Below, piece by piece: positions 24,666-33,434 of a DNA stretch of 64,000 bases. The position numbers were made by a program, and so were the translations under genes. The notes beneath the pieces are model-generated. The model made no database searches. It was given only the letters and a program-made list of their open reading frames with translations, and was not told the DNA's origin. Numbering within the stretch: the first letter of the stretch is position 1; each line of letters starts with the position of its first letter. This DNA is from Streptomyces sp. C10-9-1. GTDB taxonomy: Bacteria; Actinomycetota; Actinomycetes; Streptomycetales; Streptomycetaceae. The stretch is from the NCBI RefSeq assembly GCF_024497955.1, contig NZ_JANHKP010000010.1:186001-250000 (forward strand). Direction: 5' to 3'.

Positions 24666-25343
24666 GTGACTGCGCGACCGTTGAAGGACATCGTCGAGGC
24701 GGGCTGGGCCGAGGCCCTCGCCCCGGTGGCCGGGCGGGTCGCCGCCATGGGGGACTTCCTCCGGGCGGAGATCGCCGCCGGCCGCACCTATCTGCCGCCC
24801 GGGAACCAGGTGCTGCGGGCCTTCCAGCAGCCCTTCGACGAGGTGAGGGTGCTGATAGTGGGTCAGGACCCGTACCCCACGCCCGGGCACGCCGTGGGGC
24901 TGAGCTTCTCGGTGGCACCGGACGTCTCCCCCTGGCCCCCGAGTCTGGACAACATCTTCCGGGAGATGCACGCCGACCTCGGCCACCCCCGCCCGTCGAA
25001 CGGCGACCTCACCCCCTGGACACGGCAGGGGGTGCTGCTGCTCAACCGCGCCCTGACGACCGCCCCGCGCAAGCCCGGCGCCCACCGCGGCAAGGGCTGG
25101 GAAGAGGTCACCGAGCAGGCCATCCGCGCGCTGGCGGCCCGCGGCAAGCCGCTGGTGTCCGTGCTGTGGGGCCGCGACGCGCGCAACCTGCGCCCGCTGC
25201 TCGGCGACGTGCCCGCGATCGAGTCCTCGCACCCCTCCCCCATGTCGGCCGACCGCGGCTTCTTCGGCTCCCGCCCCTTCAGCAAGGTGAACGACCTGCT
25301 GGTCCGGCAGGGCGCGCAACCGGTGGACTGGCAGCTCCCGTGA
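24666..25343 (+). CDS. ung: Uracil-DNA glycosylase, family 1
   Basis: 225 residues, GTG start. Family 1 motifs are complete: GQDPYPTPGHAVGLSFS (water-activating Asp, uracil-stacking region), GVLLLNRALTT (Asn contact), and HPSPMSADRGFFG (catalytic His loop inserted in the minor groove). It removes uracil from DNA to start base excision repair. Its stop overlaps the start of the downstream kinase (GTGA), so the two are translated together, although their functions are unrelated. Confidence 0.95.
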   Translation: MTARPLKDIVEAGWAEALAPVAGRVAAMGDFLRAEIAAGRTYLPPGNQVLRAFQQPFDEVRVLIVGQDPYPTPGHAVGLSFSVAPDVSPWPPSLDNIFREMHADLGHPRPSNGDLTPWTRQGVLLLNRALTTAPRKPGAHRGKGWEEVTEQAIRALAARGKPLVSVLWGRDARNLRPLLGDVPAIESSHPSPMSADRGFFGSRPFSKVNDLLVRQGAQPVDWQLP

Positions 25344-26377
25344 GCGGCACGGCGGGCGGCGCCGCGCCCTGGGTGCTCGGTGCGGACTCGGGCGGCTCGG
25401 GGATCCGCACGGCGCTCGCCCCCGCCGGGTCGCTCGGCACGGCGGTGTCCGCGTCCTGCCGTGAACCGGTGCGCACCGGGCCCGGGGGGATCGACGCCGG
25501 GCATCTGCTGGAGCTGCTGGCCCCGATGGCACGCGGCCTGCGGGAGCGGTCCGGCGGGCCCGCACTGTCGGCCGCGGTGGTCGGCGCCGCGGGCATGGCC
25601 ACGCTCGGCGGACGGCTGCGGGCGGAGCTTCCGGGAGCCCTGGAGCGGGAGTTCGGCCTGCGCCGGCTCGCGCTGGCGGCCGACGCCGTCACCGCCTACG
25701 CAGGCGCCCTGGGGCTGCGGCCCGGAGCCGTGGTCGCCGCGGGCACGGGGCTGATCGGGCTCGGCACCGATCTGCGCACCTGGCGCAGGGCCGACGGCTG
25801 GGGCCATCTGCTGGGGGACTGCGGCGGAGGGGCGTGGATCGGCCGGGCGGGCCTGGAGGCGGCGCTGCGCGCCCACGACGGGCGCCGGGGCGGCTCCGGG
25901 CCGCTGCTGGGGCGGCTGGAGGCGGTCCTGGGACCGCCCGGCGGGCTGCCGTCGCTGCTGTACCCCCGGCCCGACCGCCCTGCCCTGCTGGCCTCGTTCG
26001 CGCCCGAGGTGGCGCGCTGCGCGTCGGCGGGCGACACGGTGGCCGCCGGCATCCTGCGCCGTGCGGCGGAGCATCTCGCGGACACCGCCGAGGCCGTGTG
26101 CCCCCCGCCTTCGGGGCCCGGCGGGGGCGAGGTGCCGGTGGCCGTCACGGGCGGCCTGGTACGTCTGGGCGCACCGCTGCTGGAGCCGCTGCACGCGGAG
26201 TTGGCCCGGCGGATCCCCCACGCCCGGGTGGTCCCCGCGGCGGGGGATCCGCTGGCCGGGGCGCTGCTGCTCGCCGAGGCGCTCGCCGTCGGGGGCCCGC
26301 TGTTGCCGCAGGCCGCGGGGCTGCTGGAGGTCCATGCGGACGGTTCCGCGCGGAACCGCACATCCTCGAACGGATAA
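25340..26377 (+). CDS. N-acetylglucosamine kinase-like (BadF/BadG/ASKHA) protein
   Basis: 345 residues from a GTG overlapping the ung stop. ASKHA features: PWVLGADSGGSGIRTAL (phosphate 1), AADAVTAYAGALG, PGAVVAAGTGLIGLG (phosphate 2), GWGHLLGDCGGGAWIG, VAVTGGLVRLG (adenosine region) and a C-terminal AAGDPLAGALLLAEAL. The order matches eukaryotic-type GlcNAc kinase and BadF-related ATPases. The substrate is probably an amino sugar but this is family-based. A possible DasR-type operator lies 2 kb away in front of the lactonase gene. Confidence 0.8.
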   Translation: MSGTAGGAAPWVLGADSGGSGIRTALAPAGSLGTAVSASCREPVRTGPGGIDAGHLLELLAPMARGLRERSGGPALSAAVVGAAGMATLGGRLRAELPGALEREFGLRRLALAADAVTAYAGALGLRPGAVVAAGTGLIGLGTDLRTWRRADGWGHLLGDCGGGAWIGRAGLEAALRAHDGRRGGSGPLLGRLEAVLGPPGGLPSLLYPRPDRPALLASFAPEVARCASAGDTVAAGILRRAAEHLADTAEAVCPPPSGPGGGEVPVAVTGGLVRLGAPLLEPLHAELARRIPHARVVPAAGDPLAGALLLAEALAVGGPLLPQAAGLLEVHADGSARNRTSSNG

Positions 26378-26449
26378 ACACGGACAGATGGCGCACGACC
26401 GCCCCCTCCCCGAACGGCGGGGGGCGCGAAACCAGTAGCATGCGGCGCC

Positions 26450-27364
26450 ATGAGCTCCTCCACAGGGCCCGCACCCGGCCTGCCCGTACGAATGCCGCGA
26501 CCCCGACAGTCCGGGCGACACCGCCGCCCGGAGCCGGTGGCCGCTCCCGAGGGCGCACCCGTCCTCGTGCTCGCCGTGCCCGGCGCTCCGTCCGCGCCTG
26601 CGCGCAGTCTGGCCGAAGAGGTCGTCAGCATCGCCCGGTCCGAGCTGCCCGGCCTCGAGGTGGGCATCGGCTACCTGGACGGCGACGACGCGGAGTACCC
26701 CACGCTCGCGGCGGTGGTCTCCCACGCCGCGGCGCAGCGCAGCGACCGCTTCGAGCTCGCCAGGGCCGCCGGCCGCGAGGCCGCGGAGCCGGAGGGCCCG
26801 GCGGCGGTGGTCGTCCCGCTGCTCGCCGGTCCGGACGAGGCCCTGATGGGCAGGGTGCGGCAGGCGGTCGCGGACAGCGGGGCACCGGCCGAGCTGACGG
26901 ACGTCCTGGGACCGCACCCGCTGCTGGCGGAGGCCGTGCACGTGCGCCTGTCCGAGGCGGGCCTGGCCCGGGCGGACCGCGCCCGGCTGTTCACCGTGGC
27001 GACGGCCGCGGACGGCATCGTGCTGGCGACGGTCGGCGGCCAGGAGGCTGTGCAGGCCGCGGGCATCACGGGCATGCTGCTGGCCGCGCGGCTCGCCGTG
27101 CCGGTGATCGCGGCCGCCCTGGACGAGGAGGGCTCGGTCGCCGCCGTCGCCGAGCAGCTGCGCGGCGCGGGCTCGGTGCAGCTCGCGCTCGCCCCGTACC
27201 TGGTCGGGCCGGAGCTGCCCGAGGGCCTGCTGGACGCCGCCGCCAAGGAGGTGGGGTGCGCGGCCGCGGAGCCGCTCGGGGCCTACCCCGCGGTCGGCAA
27301 GCTGGTGCTGTCGCAGTACGCGTCGAAGCTGGGCCTCGCCCAGCCGCAGGGTACGCAGCGCTGA
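26450..27364 (+). CDS. CbiX / sirohydrochlorin-chelatase-like protein
   Basis: 304 residues. Two repeated halves each follow the class II chelatase pattern: a first strand APVLVLAVPG, a region VGIGYLDGDDAEYPTL, AAVVVPLLAGPDEALMGRVR, then in the second half TVATAADGIVLATV and SVQLALAPYLVGPELPEGL. Canonical HGS and paired metal-binding His residues are largely absent, so chelatase activity is doubtful. Many Streptomyces carry such a protein as a stand-alone hypothetical. Followed by two strong terminators facing a convergent gene. Confidence 0.7.
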   Translation: MSSSTGPAPGLPVRMPRPRQSGRHRRPEPVAAPEGAPVLVLAVPGAPSAPARSLAEEVVSIARSELPGLEVGIGYLDGDDAEYPTLAAVVSHAAAQRSDRFELARAAGREAAEPEGPAAVVVPLLAGPDEALMGRVRQAVADSGAPAELTDVLGPHPLLAEAVHVRLSEAGLARADRARLFTVATAADGIVLATVGGQEAVQAAGITGMLLAARLAVPVIAAALDEEGSVAAVAEQLRGAGSVQLALAPYLVGPELPEGLLDAAAKEVGCAAAEPLGAYPAVGKLVLSQYASKLGLAQPQGTQR

Positions 27365-27405
27365 TCGGCCGGACGCGGCGGGAGCCGCGTCGGTCCTGGT
27401 TCCTC

Positions 27406-27453
27406 CCGGGCCCGCGGCGGGCCGCCCCGTAAGGGGCCCCGCCGCGGGCCCGG
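27406..27453. terminator. Bidirectional terminator, first of two
   Basis: CCGGGCCCGCGGCGG (27406-27420) pairs perfectly with 27439-27453; the loop can itself form GCCCC-GTAA-GGGGC. It lies between convergent genes ending at 27364 and 27503. Confidence 0.75.
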
Positions 27454-27454
27454 T

Positions 27455-27490
27455 GCCGTCCCGGGGGGCGGAGGCACCCCCCGGGACGGC
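27455..27490. terminator. Bidirectional terminator, second of two
   Basis: GCCGTCCCGGGGGG (27455-27468) pairs perfectly with 27477-27490 around an eight-nt loop, thirteen bases before the stop of the lactonase gene, adjacent to the first hairpin. Confidence 0.75.
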
Positions 27491-27502
27491 GCCGGGCCGG
27501 GC

Positions 27503-28564
27503 TCAGCCGAAGACGACGCAGGTGGCCGCGGGGACGGCGAGGGAGCCCGCCCGCTGCGGCAGCCCCGTGGCGGGGTCGACGTCGAACCAGGTGACGTCCC
27601 CGGAGCGCTCGTTCGCGGCGTACAGGCGCCGCCCCCGCGGGTCCGCGGCCAGATCGCGCGGCCAGTGCCCCCCGCAGGGCACCGAGGCCGCCCGCCGGGC
27701 CCGCTCGGGACCGTCCGCGAGGTCGAGGACGGCGATGCTGTCGTGGCCGCGGACCGCCGCCCAGGCCCTCCGCCCGTCGGGCGCGACGACCAGGGCGGAG
27801 GGGTAGGCGTCGCCCCGGGCGCCCTCGGGCACGACCGGGATCTCGGCGACGGGCCGCAGCACTCCGGCGCGGGCGTCCCACCGGCAGACGGCGACTACGG
27901 GCTCGAGTTCGCACAGGACGAGCACATGGCCGCCCGCCGGGTGGAAGGCCAGGTGGCGTGGTCCGGTCCCGGGGCGCAGGGCCGCCTCCCCCCGGACCTC
28001 CGGCCGCCCGGAGGCGGGGTCGAGGGCGCAGACGCGCACCGAGTCCGTACCGAGGTCGACGGCGAGGATCCAGCGGCCGGTCGGGTCGGGCAGCACCTGG
28101 TGGGCGTGCGGGCCGCTCTGGCGGTCCGGGTCCGGTCCGCGGCCGCGGTGGTCGAGGACGGCGGCGGCGCGTTCGGGGGAGCCGTCGGACCGCAGGGGCA
28201 GCACGCTGACGCTGCCGGACCCGTAGTTGGCGGTCAGTACCCGGTCCAGGCCGGCGGTCAGGCTGAGGTGGGTGGGCCCCGCCCCGCGGACCGGGGCGGG
28301 GCTCCCCAGCGGGGTGAGGGTGCCGTCGCCCGCGGTGAAGGCGGCGACGGCGCCCTCGGTGGTCTCCGAGACGGCGTACAGGACGCGTCCGCCGGGCCGG
28401 ACCGCCAGGTAGGACGGGTCGGCGACGGCCGCGGTGGCGTACGTCGCCGTCAGCGCCCCGGTCGCGGCGTCCACGGAGGCGGCGGTGATGCCGTGCCCGC
28501 CCGCCGAGGTGAACGATCCGATGTAGGCGTGTGCGCGCGCAGCTGCCGCCTCGGTGCCGGACAC
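27503..28564 (-). CDS. Lactonase, seven-bladed propeller (6-phosphogluconolactonase-like)
   Basis: About 353 residues from GTG 28564 with a purine-rich SD upstream. PF10282-type features: HAYIGSFTSAGGHGI, DPSYLAVRPGGRVLYAVSE, GAGPTHLSLTAGLDRVLTANYGSGSVSV, GPHAHQVLPDPTGRWILAVDLGTDSV, GPRHLAFHPAGGHVLVLCE and RDLAADPRGRRLYAANE. The protein is cytosolic. Family members hydrolyse 6-phosphogluconolactone or cyclise muconates; the sugar role is the usual assumption. A GGTCTAGACC operator sits about 53 bases upstream, suggesting control by DasR or a related GntR regulator. Confidence 0.82.
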   Translation of the reverse strand: MSGTEAAAARAHAYIGSFTSAGGHGITAASVDAATGALTATYATAAVADPSYLAVRPGGRVLYAVSETTEGAVAAFTAGDGTLTPLGSPAPVRGAGPTHLSLTAGLDRVLTANYGSGSVSVLPLRSDGSPERAAAVLDHRGRGPDPDRQSGPHAHQVLPDPTGRWILAVDLGTDSVRVCALDPASGRPEVRGEAALRPGTGPRHLAFHPAGGHVLVLCELEPVVAVCRWDARAGVLRPVAEIPVVPEGARGDAYPSALVVAPDGRRAWAAVRGHDSIAVLDLADGPERARRAASVPCGGHWPRDLAADPRGRRLYAANERSGDVTWFDVDPATGLPQRAGSLAVPAATCVVFG

Positions 28565-28616
28565 GGCTTCCCCTCTCGGCCCCTCGGTTCGCGCCGGGTC
28601 GCGCCAACCGAGCACA

Positions 28617-28632
28617 TTAGGTCTAGACCACT
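28617..28632. promoter_or_regulatory. DasR-type operator (TTAGGTCTAGACCACT)
   Basis: The 16-mer agrees closely with the published dre consensus around A(C)TGGTCTAGACCA(C)T, differing mainly in the left flank. It lies upstream of the lactonase gene. DasR senses glucosamine-6-phosphate, which would tie the lactonase to amino-sugar supply. Binding is inferred. Confidence 0.65.
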
Positions 28633-28739
28633 ATGGCCTACGGCCGCGGCGCGCGTCCCCCCGGGGGCCGGGTCGCGCGGAGGAGCAGGGGAGGCGGGCG
28701 GTGTGAGCGGGCGCGCCCGGGGTGCGCGCACCGCAGCGG

Positions 28740-30290
28740 TCAGGCGGGGACCAGGGGCGCGCGCGGAGACGTGCGCACCGGGGCGGCCAGGGCCGCCAGG
28801 GCCTCCTCCAGACCGTGCAGATGGCCGAGGGCGGCCTCGGCACCGGGGTGGTGGGGCAGGCCCGGGACCTGCGGGGCCGCGGGCACGGCGGGGACGGGGG
28901 CCGTGCCCGCGGGCACGGCGGGGCCGGGCGTGGCGCCCGGGGGCACCAGCGCGTGCACGGCGGCCTCCACGCGGCCGCACGCGGCCGTCAGCCGTGCGTC
29001 GTGGGAGGCGTGCGGATCGGCCGCGACGGCCGCGAGCCCCTTCGTCTCCCGCGCGCAGACGTCGAGCAGCGCGAGCACCTTCAGGGCGCGGGCCTTGCGG
29101 GCCCTCAGCGGGCTGAGCGGGTGGGTGAGCGGGGCGAGCGACATGCGGACCCGGCCGAGGAGCAGCTCCAGCTCCGCGACGTGCGGGGCCGGGTCGGCGG
29201 ACGCGTCGCCGGCGAGGCGGCGGGCGGCGGCCCCGGTGCACCGGTGCACGCAGGCGACGGCGCGCCGGATCCAGGCGTCGGTGGCGGCGTGGGTGGTGAC
29301 CGGCAGCACCAGCGCCACACCGATCGCCGCCCCGGCGGCCCCGACCAGCGTCTCCTCGACGCGCAGCACCAGCAGTCCGGAGTTCAGCACGCCGAGCAGC
29401 CCGTACAGCAGGCCGGCCATCATTGTCACGAAGAACATCATCCAGCTGTAGGACGGGGCGGCCGTGTAGAAGATGCCGAAGACGCAGACGGCGACGAGCA
29501 GGGCGGTCGGTGCCGGGGCCCCCGCGAGGGGGACGGCGACGAGCAGGCCCGCGGCGATGCCGACCACCGTCCCCACCACCCGGCGGAAGCCTCGCACGAG
29601 CGTCTCGCCGCGGGAGGCGGTGTTGACGAAGATCCACCAGGCGGTGCCGACCGCCCAGTACCAGCGCTCCCCCGACACCACCTGGCCTCCGGCGATGGCC
29701 ACGGCGCAGGCCGCGGTGACCTGGAAGGCCTGCCGCGTGGTGGCCCGGGCCAGGCCGCGGGCGGGCGGGGCGGCGGGGGCCGCGGGCGGCGGCGTCCGGC
29801 GCTCGATGCACCACAGGCCGAAGCGGACGGCGGAGGCGGCGGCGAGGGCGAGCGCGACGGCCGCGAAGAGGGAGGGCAGCTCGGCGGGGACGGCGTGCAG
29901 GAACTGGGTGACGAAGAACATCATGAACGCGAAGATCCCGAGCGCATGGCCCCGCGGGCCGAAGCGCCGGGCGTAGGCGCCGCAGAAGACCACGGCGAGC
30001 CAGGCGGCGGCGCGCAGCAGCGGCCGGTCGTGGAGCGTGGTGGCGAGCGCCAGCACGGGGAAGCCCACCACCGGCAGCAGCGCCGTGGTGAGCGCCTGGG
30101 CGCGCACGCTGGTGTCCATGACGGTGAACAGCGCCAGCAGGGCGGCGAGGCCGCCCGTGATCGAGGCGGTGAGGGAGAGCCCGGCCAGTTCCGCGGCCGC
30201 GACGGCGAGGGAGATCCCCAGGACGGCGCGCGTGGAGACACGCAGCCGCAGCCGCCCCGGGTCCGGAGCCACGAACACCCTCTTCAGCAC
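28740..30290 (-). CDS. FUSC family inner-membrane protein (aromatic acid exporter-like)
   Basis: About 516 residues from GTG 30290 (SD GGAAG). Two membrane blocks: the first five to six segments around LGISLAVAAAELAGLSL to LFAAVALALAAASAVRF, then a second block beginning WYWAVGTAWWIFVNT and including RVVGTVVGIAAGLLVAV, TALLVAVCVFGIFYTA and GLLYGLLGVL. A soluble, helical C-terminal region with many His and Arg follows. The WWxFVNTASRGETLVRGFRRVVGT stretch is the FUSC signature. Substrates of Streptomyces members are unknown. Confidence 0.82.
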   Translation of the reverse strand: MLKRVFVAPDPGRLRLRVSTRAVLGISLAVAAAELAGLSLTASITGGLAALLALFTVMDTSVRAQALTTALLPVVGFPVLALATTLHDRPLLRAAAWLAVVFCGAYARRFGPRGHALGIFAFMMFFVTQFLHAVPAELPSLFAAVALALAAASAVRFGLWCIERRTPPPAAPAAPPARGLARATTRQAFQVTAACAVAIAGGQVVSGERWYWAVGTAWWIFVNTASRGETLVRGFRRVVGTVVGIAAGLLVAVPLAGAPAPTALLVAVCVFGIFYTAAPSYSWMMFFVTMMAGLLYGLLGVLNSGLLVLRVEETLVGAAGAAIGVALVLPVTTHAATDAWIRRAVACVHRCTGAAARRLAGDASADPAPHVAELELLLGRVRMSLAPLTHPLSPLRARKARALKVLALLDVCARETKGLAAVAADPHASHDARLTAACGRVEAAVHALVPPGATPGPAVPAGTAPVPAVPAAPQVPGLPHHPGAEAALGHLHGLEEALAALAAPVRTSPRAPLVPA

Positions 30291-30418
30291 TGCTTCCTGC
30301 CCCCGTTCCGGCGGCCCGGTCTCCCGGACATGAGAAAGGCGCCGCGGGGTCCGCAGCGCCATTGACCTCCCCATGAGAGCATCCGCGGGGGCGGTGGCTC
30401 AACTCGCCGGCGATCGAC

Positions 30419-30476
30419 CGGGCCATTGGCACAGCAATGGCCCGCCCGGCGGTGCCGAGGGGGTGCCAATGGCCCG
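30419..30476. repeat. Three copies of a 10-bp element (CGGGCCATTG)
   Basis: CGGGCCATTG (30419-30428) and its inverse CAATGGCCCG (30435-30444) form a palindrome with a six-base spacer; a third copy, inverted, lies at 30467-30476. They sit in the 216-bp gap upstream of the FUSC gene, the usual place for operator sites of its regulator. Confidence 0.5.
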
Positions 30477-30506
30477 CCACGGGCCCCGGCTGCCCCGGGA
30501 GGGCGG

Positions 30507-30731
30507 CTACCGCTGGAGGAAGGGCGCGTCCACGCCCAGCGCCCCCTCCTGCTCGGTGAGCGTGAGCGCCTCCGGGGCCACCAGCTCGCCCACGGCCCCC
30601 GTCGCGAGGGCGGCGGGGGAGGCGGAGGCGGCCGGTGCCGCCCAGGCGGCGGCCGCCACCGCGGCGGCGAGCACCGCGGCGGCGCGGAGGCGGGCGCGGG
30701 CGGGGGTGTGCGGTACGGGGTGCGTGTCCAT
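30507..30731 (-). CDS. Small secreted peptide, unknown function (74 aa)
   Basis: From ATG 30731 (GGTCAGG upstream) the product has a basic N-terminus, a long Ala/Val hydrophobic core (AAAVLAAAVAAAAW) and a probable cleavage after APAASA, leaving about 34 residues: SPAALATGAVGELVAPEALT then LTEQEG and a short tail. No domain is recognised. It lies upstream of the FUSC gene on the same strand, 216 bases away. Confidence 0.5.
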   Translation of the reverse strand: MDTHPVPHTPARARLRAAAVLAAAVAAAAWAAPAASASPAALATGAVGELVAPEALTLTEQEGALGVDAPFLQR

Positions 30732-30955
30732 GGCCTGACCAACGATGCGGACCGGCCGGGGGCACGCCCCCGGCCGCCCGCACGCGGGGCCCGGCGCCGG
30801 GCCACCGGGGGCCCGAGGCGCGGTATGCCGGGGCCGTTGGTACGGTCGCTGCGACCGGACAGGAGCCGGCGGCCCGAAGCGCCCCCTGGGCACGCGGGGC
30901 CACCGGCGGCGCCCCGCGGCCCTCCGCGGGGCACCCGAGAAAGGCCCCGCGCACC

Positions 30956-31438
30956 ATGGCGGTCGACGAGCTGGACACCCGCATCCTCCGGCTGCTGATC
31001 GAGCAGCCGCGCACCAGCGTGCGCGAGTACGCCCGCATCCTCGGCATCGCCCGCGGGACCCTCCAGGCCAGGATCGACCGTCTGGAGCGGGACGGGGTGA
31101 TCACCGCCACCGGCCCCCACCTGTCCCCCGCGGCCCTGGGTCACCCGGTGCTCGCGTTCGTCCACATCGAGGTGACCCAGGGCCACCTCGACGACGTGGG
31201 CGACGCGCTCGCCGCCGTGCCCGAGATCATCGAGGCCTTCTCCATCACCGGCGGCGGGGACCTGCTGACCCGGGTCGCGGCCCGCGACAACGGGCACCTG
31301 GAGGACGTGATCCAGCGGCTGATCAATCTGCCGGGCGTGGTGCGCACCCGGACCGAGATGGCGCTGCGGGAACGGGTCCCCTACCGGCTGCTGCCGCTGG
31401 TGGAGGCGGTGGGGCGGGCCGCCGGGCGGGCACGCTGA
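30956..31438 (+). CDS. Lrp/AsnC family transcription regulator
   Basis: 160 residues. The N-terminal winged helix begins DELDTRILRLLIEQPRTSVREYARILGIARGTLQARIDRLERDGVI, the typical AsnC HTH; the C-terminal RAM domain runs HPVLAFVHIEV to TRTEMALRERVPYRLLP with the conserved GxxDLLxRV-type GGGDLLTRVAARDN. Such proteins form octamers and respond to small metabolites. Divergent from the secreted peptide and upstream of the HAD gene; it could act on either. Confidence 0.88.
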   Translation: MAVDELDTRILRLLIEQPRTSVREYARILGIARGTLQARIDRLERDGVITATGPHLSPAALGHPVLAFVHIEVTQGHLDDVGDALAAVPEIIEAFSITGGGDLLTRVAARDNGHLEDVIQRLINLPGVVRTRTEMALRERVPYRLLPLVEAVGRAAGRAR

Positions 31439-31471
31439 GAAGGCGCCGGGCGGTCCTGGGATGCTGGGTGG

Positions 31472-32173
31472 ATGAGCACTGCGCGTGATCTCCCCGCGGT
31501 CGTCTTCGACCTCGACGGCACCCTGGTGGACAGCGAGCCCGCCTACTTCGAGGCGGGGCGCCGGCTGCTGGCCGCCCACGGGGTCGACGGCTTCGGCTGG
31601 GAGGAGCACGCCGCCTTCATCGGCATCGGCACCCGGGAGACGCTGCACGCGCTGCGCGAGCGCTACGGGCTCGGTGCCCCGCTGGAGGAGCTGCTCGCCG
31701 AGAAGAACCGGCTCTACCTGGAGCTGGCCCGGACCTCCGCGGCGGCCTTCCCCGAGATGCGGGCCTTCACCTCGATGCTGGCGGAGCGGGGCGTGCCGAT
31801 GGCCGTGGCGTCCGGATCCTCGCGCGCGGCGATCGAGGCCGTGCTCGCGGGCGCCGGACTGGACGACCGGCTGCCGGTCCGCGTCTCGGCCGAGGAGGTG
31901 GCCCGCGGCAAACCGGAGCCGGACGTCTTCCTGGAGGCCGCGCGTCGGCTCGGCGTCTCCCCCGCGGACTGCGTGGCGGTGGAGGACGCGCCCCCGGGTG
32001 CGCGGGCGGCCCGGGCCGCGGGGATGCGGTGCATCGCCGTCCCGTACGTCGACGGCACCTTCGAAGACCCCGCGTTCCGCGACGCGGACCTGCTCTTCCC
32101 GGGCGGCCAGCGGGAGTTCACCGCCCGTGCCGCGTACGACTGGCTGACCGGCGCGGCCGCAGGCAGGCACTGA
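31472..32173 (+). CDS. HAD superfamily phosphatase (beta-phosphoglucomutase-like)
   Basis: 233 residues. Motif I FDLDGTLVDSEP, motif II VASGSSRAA, motif III with GKPEPDVFLEAARRLG, motif IV VAVEDAPPGARAARAAGM. A helical cap lies between motifs I and II (EEHAAFIGIGTRETLHALRERYG). This is the subfamily IA phosphatase or mutase pattern. Substrate unknown. It lies 33 bases after the Lrp gene in the same direction. Confidence 0.85.
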   Translation: MSTARDLPAVVFDLDGTLVDSEPAYFEAGRRLLAAHGVDGFGWEEHAAFIGIGTRETLHALRERYGLGAPLEELLAEKNRLYLELARTSAAAFPEMRAFTSMLAERGVPMAVASGSSRAAIEAVLAGAGLDDRLPVRVSAEEVARGKPEPDVFLEAARRLGVSPADCVAVEDAPPGARAARAAGMRCIAVPYVDGTFEDPAFRDADLLFPGGQREFTARAAYDWLTGAAAGRH

Positions 32174-32417
32174 CGCCCCGTAGCGCGGGGAGGGCTCCGC
32201 CCCGCCCGCCGGGGCGGACGGCCACCGGCCCGCGGGCCCCGCGACCCGCTGTGCCATACTCGGCGCGCCTGTTGCCCGTGCCGAGCCCGTGGAACCGCCC
32301 TGTGATATCCGCGTCCCCAGCGACCGCCGCGTCCGCCGTGCCGCCCGAGTCCGCACCGCGCGGGATGCCGGCCGTCCGCCGCGGCGCCGGCGCCCGCGCC
32401 GACCGGGACCCGGACGC

Positions 32418-32912
32418 GTGACCGGCACGGCCCTCGCCGTCCCCTACCTCGACACCGGCGCGGACCAGTTGTCCTTCGCCCTGGACCGGCCCGTGCACGA
32501 GGCGCTCGCGGTGCGCGAGGTGACGGTGGCGGGCGTCGCGGTGCAGCTCCGCCTGCTGGGCGCCTCCCACCAGGTCCTGGCCGGTCCGGTACGGGAGACC
32601 GTCGCCTGCCTCCCGGGCGTCGCGGGCGGGCTGCCGCGGACCGCGGTACGCGCCTTCGACGGCTGGACCTACCGCTTCACGGCCGTCGTCCACCGGCTGT
32701 CCGCGGAGGAGTTCTCCGCCCGGGTGGCGCGCATCCGGGGCGACGCGGACGGCCATCCGGCCGCCCTGTACGGCGTCTTCCCCGGATCCGAGGAAGCCGT
32801 CACGGCCCTGTGCGCCGAGGACGGCGGCAGGGGGCCTTCCTGGCGTACCTGGCACACCTACCCGCAGAGCCACCGGATCGTGGCGACGCACACCCGTCTG
32901 GAGGCCCGATGA
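32418..32912 (+). CDS. DUF2617 family protein
   Basis: 164 residues from GTG 32418. The sequence shows DTGADQLSFALDRPVHEAL, VAVQLRLLGASHQVLAG, WTYRFTAVVHRLSAEEFSARV, LYGVFPGSEEAVTAL and a conserved WHTYPQSHRIVATHTRLE near the end. In Streptomyces this family nearly always precedes a DUF4247 protein, a DUF350 protein and a membrane-bound aminopropyltransferase, exactly as here. Its function is unknown; the operon suggests polyamine-related membrane or stress physiology. Confidence 0.82.
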   Translation: MTGTALAVPYLDTGADQLSFALDRPVHEALAVREVTVAGVAVQLRLLGASHQVLAGPVRETVACLPGVAGGLPRTAVRAFDGWTYRFTAVVHRLSAEEFSARVARIRGDADGHPAALYGVFPGSEEAVTALCAEDGGRGPSWRTWHTYPQSHRIVATHTRLEAR

Positions 32913-33361
32913 GGACCGCCCGAACCACCGGCACGCCCACCGCCCGGACCGCCGGGGCGGCGCTGCTGGCCACCGCCCTGCTGGCCGGCTGCGGGAGCGG
33001 CGGGAACGAGGGCAACGCCGTGCCCTCCTCGTGGATCCGGCAGGAGTACCGCCTGGCCGGCACGGGTGGCGGCTACGTCGACACCCTGGACCCCGTGGGC
33101 GCCGTCGCCCGGGAGATCGACGCCAACACCCGCGCGGTGGACCGGCTCAGCGTCCCGGCGGGCTCCGGCACGCAGGGCGCCGAACTCCTGCGCTACCGCA
33201 ACGACATCGTGGCCGTCACCCCCCTCGCGGGCGGCGGCAGCCGGATCGAGATCGACGACTACCGGACCGGCTACCACCGGTGGCGCCCCCGCGTCGGCAG
33301 CGTGTGGCCGAACCCGGACAGCGCCTCCTTCCGCGGTGGCGGCCCCGGCTCGGGCAAGTAG
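32909..33361 (+). CDS. DUF4247 lipoprotein
   Basis: 150 residues; ATG overlaps the upstream stop (ATGA). The signal peptide ends in a lipobox LLAGC. The mature domain has WIRQEYRLAG, YVDTLDPVGAVAREIDANTRAVDR and LLRYRNDIVAVTPLAGG with a C-terminal Gly/Ser tail. Second gene of the DUF2617 operon. Function unknown. Confidence 0.82.
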   Translation: MRTARTTGTPTARTAGAALLATALLAGCGSGGNEGNAVPSSWIRQEYRLAGTGGGYVDTLDPVGAVAREIDANTRAVDRLSVPAGSGTQGAELLRYRNDIVAVTPLAGGGSRIEIDDYRTGYHRWRPRVGSVWPNPDSASFRGGGPGSGK

Positions 33362-33434
33362 CCGCGGGCCCGCACCACCCCTCCTCCGTACGCCCTCCCG
33401 CCCCTCCCCCGCGGACGTCCCGAAAGGCACCCCC

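Noticed and set aside
28450..31110. 886-codon minus-strand open frame
   Set aside because: It overlaps the FUSC, secreted-peptide and Lrp genes in the wrong frame and shows no domain; compositional shadow.
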